DNA of 64,000 nt, taken from positions 1 through 64,000 of the forward strand of contig JAIVFJ010000089.1 of assembly GCA_025765615.1 (NCBI GenBank), given 5' to 3'. A program made the position numbers and the translations under genes. Positions 1 through 11,096 of the stretch are shown piece after piece. The stretch's first letter is position 1. Every line of letters starts with the position of its first letter. The notes under the pieces were generated by a model that had not been told where the DNA came from, did no database searches, and saw only the letters and a list, made by a program, of their open reading frames with translations. This stretch comes from Zopfochytrium polystomum. Taxonomy: Eukaryota; Chytridiomycota; Chytridiomycetes; Chytridiales; Chytridiaceae.

Positions 1-66
1 CCGAGGTTTGCGGCGTGGCGGCTGGTGGCGGCGTGCAGGCGGTTTCTGGAGGGCGCCCCGCATTGA
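1..66 (+). CDS. possible 3' end of a gene running in from the left
   Basis: The first 66 bases read as 21 sense codons followed by TGA. They are rich in Arg, Ala and Leu and have GC-rich third positions like the coding exons nearby, unlike the AT-rich spacer that starts right after. This is weak support. An opposite-strand reading starting at base 63 cannot be excluded. No family can be recognised. Confidence 0.25.
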   Translation, partial: PRFAAWRLVAACRRFLEGAPH

Positions 67-877
67 AATTGGGAAGGGAGGGGGAAGTGTGGGACGAGTT
101 AAGTTGTAAAAATTCTTTCAGGGTTTGCTTTCACGTAAAACGTCGGTTTCTGGAGGCGACCATGGCCCTAATGAGATGAAAGCGAAAACTCTTCGCTGTG
201 GGACCACGGCACCATCTTACTATGGATTTCATATAAATGTAAACCTGTTCAGTGCCGTGACCCCCCATCTCCGAGTAACCTTCGTACTGGATTTTCCCGG
301 GATAAACCCTTTCAGCACCGGACCCAAATCCCACCAATGGGACCAAAGGCTCAAATTTTGGTCTGCTGCCGTTTCATCACTTGTTCCAACATGAGGCTGA
401 GAGTCAGTCCAACACATCATCCACCACGGAAGTGGTTTCACTATGACACACATAAACTATCATTATTATCCTGAACAGAATGTGGGAAAATGGAAAGTAA
501 AAGCTAGGCCCACTCGTGGTAGCAACTTTCTCTTATCCCTCAGAAGCCCAATCCTGGCAATTTTCTGGGAGCAGCGCTGTTGTAGACTTCCCAAGCACCA
601 ACCTTCACTTTTCATTGAATCACCAATTGTGATTCATGATGGGAATATTTTGGCTCTGCGGAGCCCAAAAATCAATTAGAGAAAAATTCCACATATGGTA
701 CTGAAAAATAGAGAGGTCACAGCTGGTAAGAGGACGATTCTCAAAACAACTAATATTTTTTTCTTCATTTTTTGGTTTGGCGAAAAGGGGATGCAATATC
801 AGAGAAGTGACCCCACGAGGAAAAGCTCCGGCGACAAAAAGGGCGACAGAAATTCTGTGATTGGTGCGGAGGAACTC

Positions 878-908
<31 letters not shown>

Positions 909-2382
909 CGAAGAAGGGGGCGACGCACTTGAACCGTCCCCTAACAGTCTATCCTGTAAGTTTCAAATTTTTAAATCTAATTGTGGAACCAACTTCATCA
1001 GCAGCTGTCCATCGCCTCTTGGCGATCTCCTCCAGCGCGCTCTGCATGCCCTGTTGACAACATCGCTAAAAGCTCAACTGAATCTACCGCATTGCAGAGC
1101 AAACCCATCAACTCGAGCACCAGTCAGTCATCGGACAGGGACGTTGTGGAAGAACCATTGCTCTTCCATCCCCTCCAAACCTTGCCAGGTTGAAGCAACG
1201 CCGCCGCAATCAGTTGCTTTGCGATGCCTTCGGCCTTTCGCAACAACGAGTAGGGCCGCGAACCCCCCAGGAGGCGGTGGGGGTTTCGGCCGTTGTGTCC
1301 GGTGTTGAGATGGTTGATAGCAGTGGTGGGGATTGGTCGTCGTCAACCAGACCTGCGCTTCGAACTAAAAACCTCTTATCATTCGCTGTTCCCTCCAACG
1401 GTTTTTTTTTTTTTTTTTTTTATCTCCTTGGCAAGATGACATTCGATAGGAATAAAGGAAAATCCGTACTCCCATCCGGAGCAAAATCTCGGGTGGCTGT
1501 GACCTCATTTGGTAAGGGGTAGGTTGCCTTTCTTTCGTCCGTCCTTTACTCCCTTTTTTGGCGTGTTTTTTTTTTTTTTTTCTTTCTTTTTTTTGTGTTT
1601 CTGCCTTTTTTTCGCCAAACAGTCCAGTGGATGGCACAAGAATCGCTTACCGAAACACGCTGCGAAAGTTACGAGGAATGTTTTTCTTTTTTCACGAATC
1701 GTTTGCGGTCCGCCAAAAAGGGTTTTTTGCTTAGATTCAGGCCTGGAAATGTCTGCAACCTTCGTCCGCTCCCTGTTTTGGGACACGCTTTGGTTTTTCA
1801 AACACAGCCAACTTTAGCCAATAACATTTTCAAGTCCCATTGTTAAGAAGATGGGTCAAGTGGGACCAAGAAGGTAGGCAAGAAAAGAGAGACGGGAAAG
1901 GTTTAAAAAAAGAAAAATAAAAATAAAAAAAAGTCGACAGAACATCATCTAGTAGTTTATTTGCCAACTTCACAAAGGGGAGCCACCCCAACAAGCCTAC
2001 CAACAGAACAAACAACAAGAACAGGTGGAGGATAGAAAGCGGAGGCTGGGGAGAAGGGGAGAAACGACTACATAGGGTCCAGAAATGCGAACGCAAAAAA
2101 AAAAGTTTGGTAGTATCCAGGAGGAGGAGGACAAGGTGGGAGGTGGGAAGGAACGATAGCAGGAGACGAAAGCAGGAGACGGCAGGGAAAGGGGAAGGGA
2201 GGAATGTCAAACGTCCGGGTACAAGTCACAGCAACAGGAACAGAAACAAAAGGAAAACGACGACGACGAAAACGAGCAATGCAGACAAAGTCGCAGCATA
2301 CATCAACCCCAAAACACACAGAACAACAATCCATGGCCCGTCAGTTTTTTTCTTTTTTCTTCTTGGTTCCCTCTCTCATCCA
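67..2382. other. intergenic spacer, no gene recognised
   Basis: I see no conserved protein segment in any frame. The stretch has long homopolymers (A run near 880-905, T runs near 1401-1418 and 1567-1580) and AT-rich sequence with scattered stops. The longest open frames are low-complexity Lys or Phe/Leu readings of these runs. Confidence 0.6.
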
Positions 2383-4665
2383 TCAGCGCACGATCGCCGA
2401 CTCCCGCTTCGCGCCTTTCTGAATCATGGCGCTCAGCCTGTTCTGCTTCTCCCTCTCCTCCGACGTCAAGTTCGACAGCGCCTCGCTGACGACGCTACCG
2501 GTCTCGCTGCCGACGCCACTGGTGACGCACACGAGCGGGAACGCGCCCTGCGCGCCGTTCGCCGGGGTCGTGCCGAGTCCCCACCCGTCGTCAAACGCGC
2601 GCAGCACGACGACCTCCTGCCCGACAATCAGCTCCAGCTCGTCGGGGAGGGTCGGCGCGTACGGGTGCAGCACGCGCATCACGAGCGGCGCCGACGCCGT
2701 CGACGAGCTGATGGACGGCGCGATGCTGGACGACGGTGTCGGCGACGGCGCCGTGGGCTGCGCTCCGGGGCCGCCGGGGGACATTGCGGCCGTCGCGCTC
2801 ACAGAGCCGGTCGCCGGGCTGCGCTGCGGCGACTGCTGCTGCTGCTGCTGCGAGGGGGCTCCGTACATGGACGAGTACGCGGCCGAGTAAGTGGTCGAGT
2901 ACTTCGTGCTGGATGGCGAGAGGATCGGGGGCTTTTCGATCGAGCTGCGCCGCGGGGCCGACTGCCCCGCCGTGCTTGTCGCGACAGCCGTCTCGTAGGA
3001 AGGGACCGCGTTCGACGGCGGCGCCGTTCCGCCGTTCGCGGTGCGGTTACCAAACGTGCTGTGTACACCAAAGGAGGTGGCAGGAGCTGGCGCTGCTGGA
3101 GAGCTGTAAGACTGCCCCTGGGATTGGCTGAGCCCCGTAGAGGTGGCAGCCGCAGTCGTGTATTGGTGCTGCTGCTGTTGGTGAGAGGGCTGGGTGGTGT
3201 ACTGTTGGGGTGCAAGCGATTGCTGACCGAACTGCTGCTGCGGCGTTGGCGGGCCAAGGGAAAGAGGGGTCGACGGCGCGTAGTTCAGCTGCGGCTGGGA
3301 GGAATATGACCCGGAGTGGGCCGAGGTCGGCTGACTAGTCGGGGCCCTAGCGGGCGGGAACTGCGAATAGTCCGTCATAACAGTGCTGCTGCCCGCCGCG
3401 CCGAAAGCCGCGCTTCCCCCGTTGAAGCCATTGCCGCCGAAGCTGCCGTTCCCACCACTGAATCCGCCATTATTGAAGCCGCCGTTGTGGTAGCCGCCAT
3501 TGCTGTTGTACCCATTGTGACCGAATCCATTGTTCGACGACTGCCCGTTGAACCCAAAGTTCTGATTTCCGGCGGAAGGGTAAGCTCCGCCGTAGCCAGC
3601 ATCGTCTTTCAGCTTGGTCGTCGAGCCGTATTGGTTTTACCCCGCGGTTTCCAGCCAGTGAAGAGGGGTACACTTTCAAATCAATAGGGGGCGCTGGTGC
3701 AGTGCGGCGTCGCTTCGAGTAGATGAAGAAAGAAATGACTCCGATAATAATGAGAGCGGCAACCACGACCACAATCGGAATGATAATGACCATGTTCACC
3801 CCTGAGCTGGACGACGAATTCGACGTTGACAGTCCCGTGGCTGATCCGCTAGCTGCTGCACCGCTGGAGCTGGTAGTAGCGCTGGACGAGGCCGTATTTG
3901 CCGCGCCGGTGCTCTGACCATTGGCGGACGAGGACGACGACGTCGAAGGGTTTGCTGCCAAGAAGTTCACACAGCAGCTGTCTGTCACCTCAGGGCAGTG
4001 AGCAAGCGCCAGCTCTTTCGATCGGTATCCTGCCAGAAAACAAGGAGTCCTCGAATAAGTACACAAACTGCAAGTAACAACGCAATCCTCGTACCGCAGT
4101 AAAGCTTCTCGTTGGGCGATCCCGAAACTCCGTCCAAGCAGTAATTGTTGTTGTTGGGAAGGAGACTTGCAATGGTCGTGCATTCGTTTGCGAATGAAAC
4201 GGATCGGGCTGTCGCAGCCGTCTGGTTGGTGCACACGTCGCTGTTCAGGAGGATACGGCTGTACGACGCAGACGACAGGTCGCAAGAAGACTGGCAGACG
4301 AGGGGCCCTAGCGGGTATTGAGTCGTGGAAGCGACTGGAAGAAGGCTGCACTGCTGGCTGCTGAGAGCGACGGCCACCAAGTTGGCGCAGTAATAGGTGA
4401 TCTGGAAGCGCATGGAGTTGATGGCGTCGGCCAGGTCAAACGTTGGCGTGGCCGAGCAGCCATATGCGTTGTGGATGGCGGCCTCGATTGTGGGCTCGTC
4501 GAAGCGGGCTTTCACAAAGGAGTTGAACGAGGCATAGTCAGTGAAAGCGAGGCCCGACAGCGGCTGAGTCGCCACGGGGTAACCGTAGTAGTCGGGACCG
4601 CAAGGGGACTGATCGTCCAGGTACAGGCAGCCGTTCTGCACAAACGGAGGGGCGACGGTCGACAT
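2383..4665 (-). CDS. single-pass membrane protein with cytoplasmic SH3 domain
   Basis: Three exons fit. Exon 1 is 4665-4095. Intron 4094-4030 is GT-AG in phase 1. Exon 2 runs from 4029 to about 3690, followed by a short intron (about 3690-3610). Exon 3 runs to the TGA at 2383. The N-terminal ectodomain (about 200 residues) is rich in paired Cys and in Asn. A Ser/Thr/Ala stalk leads to a clear hydrophobic segment (VIIIPIVVVVAALIIIGVI) followed by basic residues KRRR. The cytoplasmic part has a Gly/Asn-rich stretch, a Gln/Ser/Pro-rich linker with a Q6 run, and a C-terminal SH3 domain (MRVLHPYAP, then ELELIVGQEVVVLRAFDDGW). This architecture is common in chytrids and resembles Fus1/Sho1-type signalling proteins. 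The ligand is unknown. The exact ends of intron 2 are uncertain. Confidence 0.8.
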
Positions 4666-5572
4666 GCCTAATTGCTGCTGCTGCGGCGGCGGCGGCGGCG
4701 GCGGCGATGGCGGCGGCGGTGGCTAGATGAGGCAGGCAGAAGAGCTAGGTGCCGGTCTCTGGCGGGTAAAGCAATGGCGGCGTCGCAGCGTCGGCGGCAA
4801 CGTCGGTTCGGGTTGTTTATCCTGACTTGCAGTATGTCTGCCTGTCTGTCTGCCTGCCTGTCGGTCCGTCTATCGCGGTCTGCTGTCTATGTCTTGTGCG
4901 ATTTTTTTCCTCTTGGAAATAATTTCACCAATTGGGGGTTGAAGACAAACAAAAAAAAAAAATACAGGCCACTCTTGTTTGTTGACAAGTCCACCTCAGT
5001 GGGTCTCGTCGAATCCAAACCCACAGCTGTTTTCCATCCAGCTCCGTGATGGAGGTAAGAATGAAGAAACGAAAAAACCTATAAATTCTAAGAGAGACAT
5101 GGCAGCCAGCGGGGGTTGTCCAGCCGAGAGCGGTCTGCCGAAGGAAGGGGAACGAACACGCTGTATTGGTCACCTTTCCAGGAAAAAGAGAAAAACAAGG
5201 GACAGATTTGTGAAAAGAAGATGGAAAATGGAAAAGTTTCTACTCCCCTGGCCTGCCTCCTTCTCTTTCCAAACGATTTTCATAGTATTAATAGCGGTTA
5301 TATTCTGGATCCCGGTTGGGTCAGTCAGGAAGGCAAATCATACGAATGCGGATTGCCAATAAAAGATGGCCGGATTGAGAAGAAGTAAAATGTAAACAGA
5401 CCACTGCAGACCCGCGACTGCGATCACCGTGCGAACGACTTCGCGGTGGGGAAACAAGCAAACAGAGGAATTAAGTCACAAATACAGAGAAGGGGGGCGG
5501 GTAAGGGACTGGGAGATTTCACAAAAAGCGCACAAGCAGCCATGAATCGCCGCCAGGCTTAGCGAAAAAAGT
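4666..5572. other. intergenic spacer, no gene recognised
   Basis: This is upstream sequence of the SH3 membrane-protein gene plus downstream sequence of the next minus-strand gene. It begins with a GCG/GCT-rich stretch (4677-4722) and has a TGTC/TGCC tract at 4834-4870. No conserved coding segment is seen. Confidence 0.5.
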
Positions 5573-6822
5573 TTACTGGCTCAAGCGGGTGTCGCTCTTT
5601 GCTACAAGCTCACGGGCCAGACTGAGCTCGTCCAAAGGAGCACAGAAGATTGTCGGCGGAAGAGGCTCTGCCTCGGAATGCAAAGCGGAATGCTCCGGGT
5701 GGGCGGGAAAAGCCGAGAGAGGGGATAGAGGCGGCTGTGCTTGTTTCGAAGCAGACAGCGGTGGTAAGGAAAGTTCCACTTTGGAGACTCTTCGAGATGC
5801 GGCCGCATTGTTCATAGCGGCAATTTCCGCTGCGTTACGTCGCGCCAACTGTGAGCGAAACGCAACGAGCTCGGCAAAGTCACGGAACGTGAGGCGAACG
5901 ACTGGTTCTGGGGAACGATCGTCTGCGTTTTGAAGGGAGAAGAGAGAGTGTGTGTGAGAATCCGTGTGTGTGTGTGTGTGTGTGGGAAATTGCTTGTCTC
6001 CATGGAAATTCCATCAATTTCCAATTTCCTCAAAATTGGAACGCGAACTCGAGCAAAAAATAAAAAACATGACGTCCAAATTTGGTGGCGTGGTGGCTGA
6101 AAGTGGTTTCATTGGAACCTACATTCTTCCTCTTCAGTCAAGGTAATGTACTGGACATCGCCAAACGAGATGGAACGCTGGCGCTGGTGGCGCGGCCGCT
6201 CGAGGGATGACTGCTTGGACGCAGCCGGAGAGTCGGCCGCGGCCGTAAGAAGGCTGTGGCCGTCGTCGTCCTCGTCGGCGTCGTCGTCGTTGATTTCGTT
6301 GTCATCGGCGTCGACCGTGCAGCAAAGCGGGTCGCCGTAGCCGAGCCCCCCTGCGACGCTGCCGCACGCCGTCTTGCCGTCGTCGTCAAAGTCGAAGTCG
6401 TGGTCGCCGACGTCGTCGTCGTCGTCAAATTCTTCGTCGGTGGCTTGGTCGTTGATGGCCGACAGATCATCCGTCCATGCGTCCTCGTCGTCGCCGTCGC
6501 CGTCGCCGTCTCCGGAGCTGCTTGTGGAGGCGGGGGCGGCTGTGCGAGGGCTTGATGAAGGGTTTGTTGTTGCGCTCGCCGCTGCGAAGGGCGCTGTGAC
6601 TGTGACTGGCGCTTGGGAAGAGTCGGCTGACGAGTCGGTGGAACAACCGTTACGGCCGCCTGGGGAGTCGGCAAGCGAGCTTGGCGCTGAATGGCGGACA
6701 GGGGTGGTGGTTGTGGCGGCGGCGGAGTGGGAGTCGGCGGCGGCGTGCGGCGGCACTTTGGCATTATCCTCGCAGCCAGTGGTGTCGTCGTCGGCGTGCT
6801 CGCTGGCAAGGGTGTGCATCAT
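5573..6822 (-). CDS. acidic Ser/Thr-rich protein with RVxF-like PP1 docking motif
   Basis: Two exons: 6822 to about 6127, and about 5926 to the TAA at 5573. The intron (about 200 nt, GT at 6126, ACGCAG acceptor) holds a GT microsatellite. The N-terminal half is low complexity: Ser/Thr/Ala, then a long Asp/Glu tract with alternating FDFD. Just before the intron the sequence RQRSISFGDV fits the R-x-[VI]-x-F protein phosphatase 1 docking pattern. Across the junction a less biased segment reads EYDRSPEP...VRLTFRDFAELVAFR. A motif of the form SxxF...EYDR...L..RDF.EL...R is familiar from fungal proteins of unknown function. Acting as a PP1 regulator is inference; the catalytic partner is not in the window. 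Confidence 0.55.
5963..5984. repeat. (GT)n microsatellite in an intron
   Basis: About 11 GT units lie inside the intron of the acidic protein gene. On the coding strand this reads as CA repeats. Confidence 0.9.
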
Positions 6823-6974
6823 GTTGGTGGCGAGGAGGGAGTTTTCGGAGTTTCGTGTGGCGATTTATTTATTTATTTTTTGTTTCTTTTCGTTTCCATT
6901 CAGGATGATTAATATGAGGTCTGCCTGTCTGTTGATCTGGTTGTCATCTCTCCCATGGTTGCACTCTCTCTCAC

Positions 6975-6979
6975 TCTCA

Positions 6980-7070
<91 letters not shown>

Positions 7071-7075
7071 GCTCT
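6975..7075. repeat. compound (AC)n(CT)n microsatellite
   Basis: About 15 AC units are followed directly by about 30 CT units with a few substitutions. The tract lies in the divergent spacer between the acidic protein gene (minus) and the kinase gene (plus). Confidence 0.95.
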
Positions 7076-7202
7076 CGCCTCGGTGACACAAAGAAAACGT
7101 CCCCCACCTACACTTGAAAGCCCCGACGGCACACAGCGGACTGGCTGCCCCCGAAAATGCGCGGGTGGGTGGCTGGCTGGTGGCGGCGAAGAGAGAGAGA
7201 GA

Positions 7203-7204
<2 letters not shown>

Positions 7205-7258
<54 letters not shown>
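7205..7258. repeat. (GT)n microsatellite
   Basis: About 26 GT units lie in the same divergent spacer as the compound AC/CT tract. A third GT run of about 15 units is at 7389-7419. Open frames across it are Val-Cys repeats and not genes. Confidence 0.95.
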
Positions 7259-7259
<1 letters not shown>

Positions 7260-7930
7260 TGTTCCCGTCCAATTCATTCCCTGTCGGTGCACCGCGCGCG
7301 CAATGTGATGTTTCCACTCGTTTTGGGGTGTGGCGCGCACTCGTCAGGGTGCGTTTCTCAGTGTGTGAAAAGTGCTTGTGTAAATGCATGTGCGTGTGTG
7401 TGTGTGTGTGTGTGTGTGCGACGCGAAAACGAGCACGGGGCTCGGACCAATGGCGGGAGGTAGTCGGTCCCGATCCTGTCGTTCGTCATTCCACTTGCAC
7501 TACCGTTGGTGGAATTGAAGTCTGCGTGCGGCTTCCCGCCCTCATCCTTCGTAGAAGATTAACCCCCCAGGATGGAAAAGAAATTAGAAGGGGAGCAAGA
7601 CCCACGGGATCGCATCCCCAAGTGCTATGGGCCGCACGCTCGGCGCAGAAGGGTTCTCCTTTGGATTCGACGCAAGATGCTTGTCGGATCTCCCTCCGTC
7701 TGTTGGTCTTCCTTTGTTGGCCCAACGGACAGAAGTGTTGTCTTCCCCACGTCCCGTGCCCCCGATCGCCCAATTGTGGGGGCCACCACCACCACCGTGC
7801 CCTGTGCCGCAGTAGAGTTCCCAAGTCGCCCGCCTACAAGAGACTTTTCTAGAGCCCCGCCGACATAATCGTCGCCCCACCCACCGCCAGCGACTGCTTG
7901 GAACCCAGCTTCCTTTGTGTGTGAGGGCAG

Positions 7931-10030
7931 ATGGAAGAGGAGGAGGACGCCGACTTTGTCGCCGATGTCGACTACGACGAGGCGGTCGACGACGACGAGC
8001 CACTGACGGACGAGGAGGAGGAGGAGGATTCAGAGGTTGGGATCGATCCTGTGGTGGCCTACTCGCAGTTCTTCTTCGCACCTTCGCCGGCTAGTGTCTT
8101 GGCCGCAGCGTCGGCCGCAACCAGGCGCGGCGGCGGCGGAAGCGACAACAACGGCGTGGTGCTGCACGCGCCGGCAACTTTGTCTTCACCCCAGCACCCC
8201 CAGACGCCTGCGGCCAGGAGCGGAACCGGCACAGACGGCGGCGTCGCGCCGCTCCCCGAAGCCGCGCAGACCTACCCGCTCGTCCCGGATTTCTACAAGC
8301 AGTACCAACTCAAGTATCCGCTCGGCGTCGGGGGAACCTCGTTCGTGTTCTGCGCCGCCCGGAGAGAGGACGGGCTGAACGTTGCCGTCAAGTTCCTGTT
8401 CAAGGATCGCATTCCTCCGGACGGATGGAAGCGCGACCGAAGTATTGGAATGGTTCCGATCGAAGCCTTTATCCTGCGCAAGCTAAACCACCCCAACATT
8501 GTAAAGTTTTATGACATATTCGAAGACCGAAAGGTGAAGACCGATTTCCCTTTTTTTTTCTTGTTTTTGTTTGCACATCACTCACTCGAACAAACAAAAA
8601 ACTTGCTAGTTTATTTATCTTGTGATGGAGGCCGTGTCGCCGATCGGGCAGCCTTCATCGTCACCGCAGCTTCCCCGGCGGAAGGCGCGTCCGTTTTCCC
8701 ACAACCCCGCAGCACTGTCACCGAATTCGCCACCCCTGGGACGGCATTCGCGCCACGTGTCTTCGGACGCGGGGCGTGCGGGCCGCTCCTACAGCGCGGC
8801 GTCGTCGCCGGTGATTGGATCCCACCGAGAAGCCACCTTTGCGAACCTCCCGCACTTTGTCAACAGCCTGCCCCAACATTCTTCAATCCGCGGGCCGCAG
8901 AGAGGGGGGCCACTTTCTGGGGGCGTGTCGTTGCGTGCAGCAGGATCAGAGGATCAGCCCTCCCAAGCTTCCTCCGCCTCCTCAGCGCCTTCAAAGTCAC
9001 TCAATAGACTTGAACCTCCTGCTCTGCATGATTTACCACACCTTCATCATCTTGGATTGAATAAGCGAAGGCGGTCATCCCACGACCTTTTCGACTGCAT
9101 AGAACGGAACCCCTATATATCGGAGCCGACGGTTCGTCACTTGTTCTTGCAAATAGCAGAAGCGGTGCATCACATGCATTCAAAAGGTTCGTGTCAATTC
9201 CGCGAACCGGGTCTGGTTCCTTTTTTTTTTTTTTTTTTTTTTTTTTTGAAAGTATTTTCTGGTATGCACAACCGAGTTCTCCTTTGTGACAATGCGTACC
9301 CTTCCCCGCTCTCCTCTTCCCAAATCGACTCCAAAGGATTCTGCCACCGGGACCTCAAAGACGAGAACGTCATCGTCGACGGCGACCTCAGCGTGCGGGT
9401 CATCGACTTTGGCGCTGCGCGGCCCGTCGCGTCGTCGCTGGTCGGAGTCCGCGCAGTTCCGATACGGCAGCTCTCGGTCGGCCCCCGCGGCGGCGGCGGC
9501 GGCGGCGGCGGCGCTGTGGGTGGAATGGCAGGCAGCGCGCCGCCGCCGCAAAAGCAAGTGATCAGGCAGTTCATGGAATTTGTCGGGTCAAAGGCGTACA
9601 TCTCGCCTGAAATCCTGCGCGGGGAGATGTACGGCGGCTTCGAGCACGACGTGTGGTGCCTAGGCGTTCTGCTGTTTGTCCTCAGTGTAAGTTTTTTCTT
9701 TTTTTTTTTCGGAATGAAGAGCTTCCTCCGTCCTGGTTCCCGCTAAACTTGCTTTTCATTTAATTTTTTTCTTTTTCCTTGTCCCGCTCGATCACAAAAC
9801 AGGAGTCAAAGCATCCGTTCCCAGACACTCCGCACAATCCGCGGACGCAAAGACCTCACCTTCAGACGCGAAGGTCGGAGCAGTGCGTGAACCTGCTGGA
9901 CCGTCTGCTGGAACCGGACCCTTCTCGACGGATCGTGGTGGGGGACGTTCTTCGGCACGAGTGGATGGCTGCTCCGCTTGAGGGCGTTATGGCCGCACGT
10001 CTGGGCGTTGACGGCAGGTTTTTGGAGTGA
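7931..10030 (+). CDS. PAS-kinase-type serine/threonine protein kinase
   Basis: Four exons join in phase: 7931-8533, 8610-9186, 9337-9686 and 9803-10030, giving 585 residues. An acidic N-terminus (about 40 residues) and an Ala/Ser linker precede the kinase domain. It starts at DFYKQYQL and has a Gly-rich loop (LGVGGTSFVF), the ATP-site Lys in VAVKFLF, and a hinge formed across intron 1 (FIYLVMEAV). The catalytic loop is CHRDLKDENV, the Mg site is VIDFGAA and the peptide-binding motif is SPEI. IPPDGW, PIEAFILRKLNHPNIV and DLFDCIERNP resemble the PAS kinase (PSK1/PASKIN) catalytic domain. Two oddities stand out. A Ser/Pro-rich insert of about 130 residues separates the hinge from DLFD, and no PAS domain is visible upstream. 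Either could reflect missing 5' exons or real divergence. Confidence 0.85.
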
Positions 10031-10091
10031 CGGTGGGTGGCAAGGGGGGCGGGCCCGTTCCGGCGTGGACTTTGCTGGATGCGTGGCTTTT

Positions 10092-10122
<31 letters not shown>

Positions 10123-10256
10123 GTTATTTCCGACTCCAATCAGTCACTCAGCCTCCAACCCCCGACGAACAATTGCCCGACCTGTGGGCAGTGCTAAAGA
10201 CGTCGAATCACCGAAACGCCCTTCCGCTTTGTGTGTACTTCGAAGTTTATCGCCCG

Positions 10257-10297
<41 letters not shown>

Positions 10298-11096
10298 GCT
10301 TGTTTGTTGGAGTGATTTGGACAGTGCCTTGTCATGCATTGAGCGCGTGCACTACCACCACGAACGCGGGCAAACTCGGAATGGAGAAGTGAAGGCGGCT
10401 GAGACCTGCGGACAGAGCTTAGACAGACAGACTCATCCGGACCAAACCTGCAGGGAAACAAAAAGCGCACGCCCCCAAGCTCGCAGCCACGCGGCCCGCT
10501 CTGCACCGATCCACCTCGAACGCCCCCCTCGAAACAACCCAACCCTTCCCTCGAAACCCACAACCACTGCCTGCTGGTCTTTAGGTCGCTACCTCTTTGC
10601 ACTCGTCAAAGGTGGGTAGGTGGGTGGGTGGAGCTTGCTTGAACGCTGCTGCTTGCAGCAGCGAGCGACTGGACATTCCTCCCACGTTCCCGTTTCCCCC
10701 CTTTCCACTCCCCCCCGGTCCCTCTCTCGCCTTTTCACACTCCTCCAACACCCTTTCACAACGGCGAACCCGGCCCAGTCCCCCCCCCTTGGATGCACGC
10801 AAGCGTGTAAGCCTCATCCAAAACGTGTCGGTTGAACGTTGCGCCCATCCTCTCTCTCCTCTCATCTCGGTTCTTCTTTCTTTCTTTCTTTCTTTCTTTC
10901 TTTTCTTTTTCTTTTCTTTTCTTTCTTTCTTTCGTCACCACCACTTGACCCTTTTCTTTTCACCAAACCCCATCGTCATCATTGTCATCATCATCACGCC
11001 TCCATCCCTCTGTCCCTCTTCACAATCGCACCCGCAGGCGTCAAGCCCTAGCGCACCACCGACACTCTTTCCCTCCCCACTCCGGCAACGGCGGCA
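10031..11096. other. intergenic spacer with long T runs
   Basis: Downstream of the kinase gene are T runs at about 10095-10123 and 10260-10296, then a CTTT-rich pyrimidine tract at 10874-10934 just upstream of the PRPP synthetase gene. That tract could belong to its promoter or 5' UTR, but I see no defined motif. No coding segment is recognised. Confidence 0.55.

Noticed and set aside
7157..7463. Val-Cys-rich open frames over GT tracts
   Set aside because: They are translations of dinucleotide repeats.
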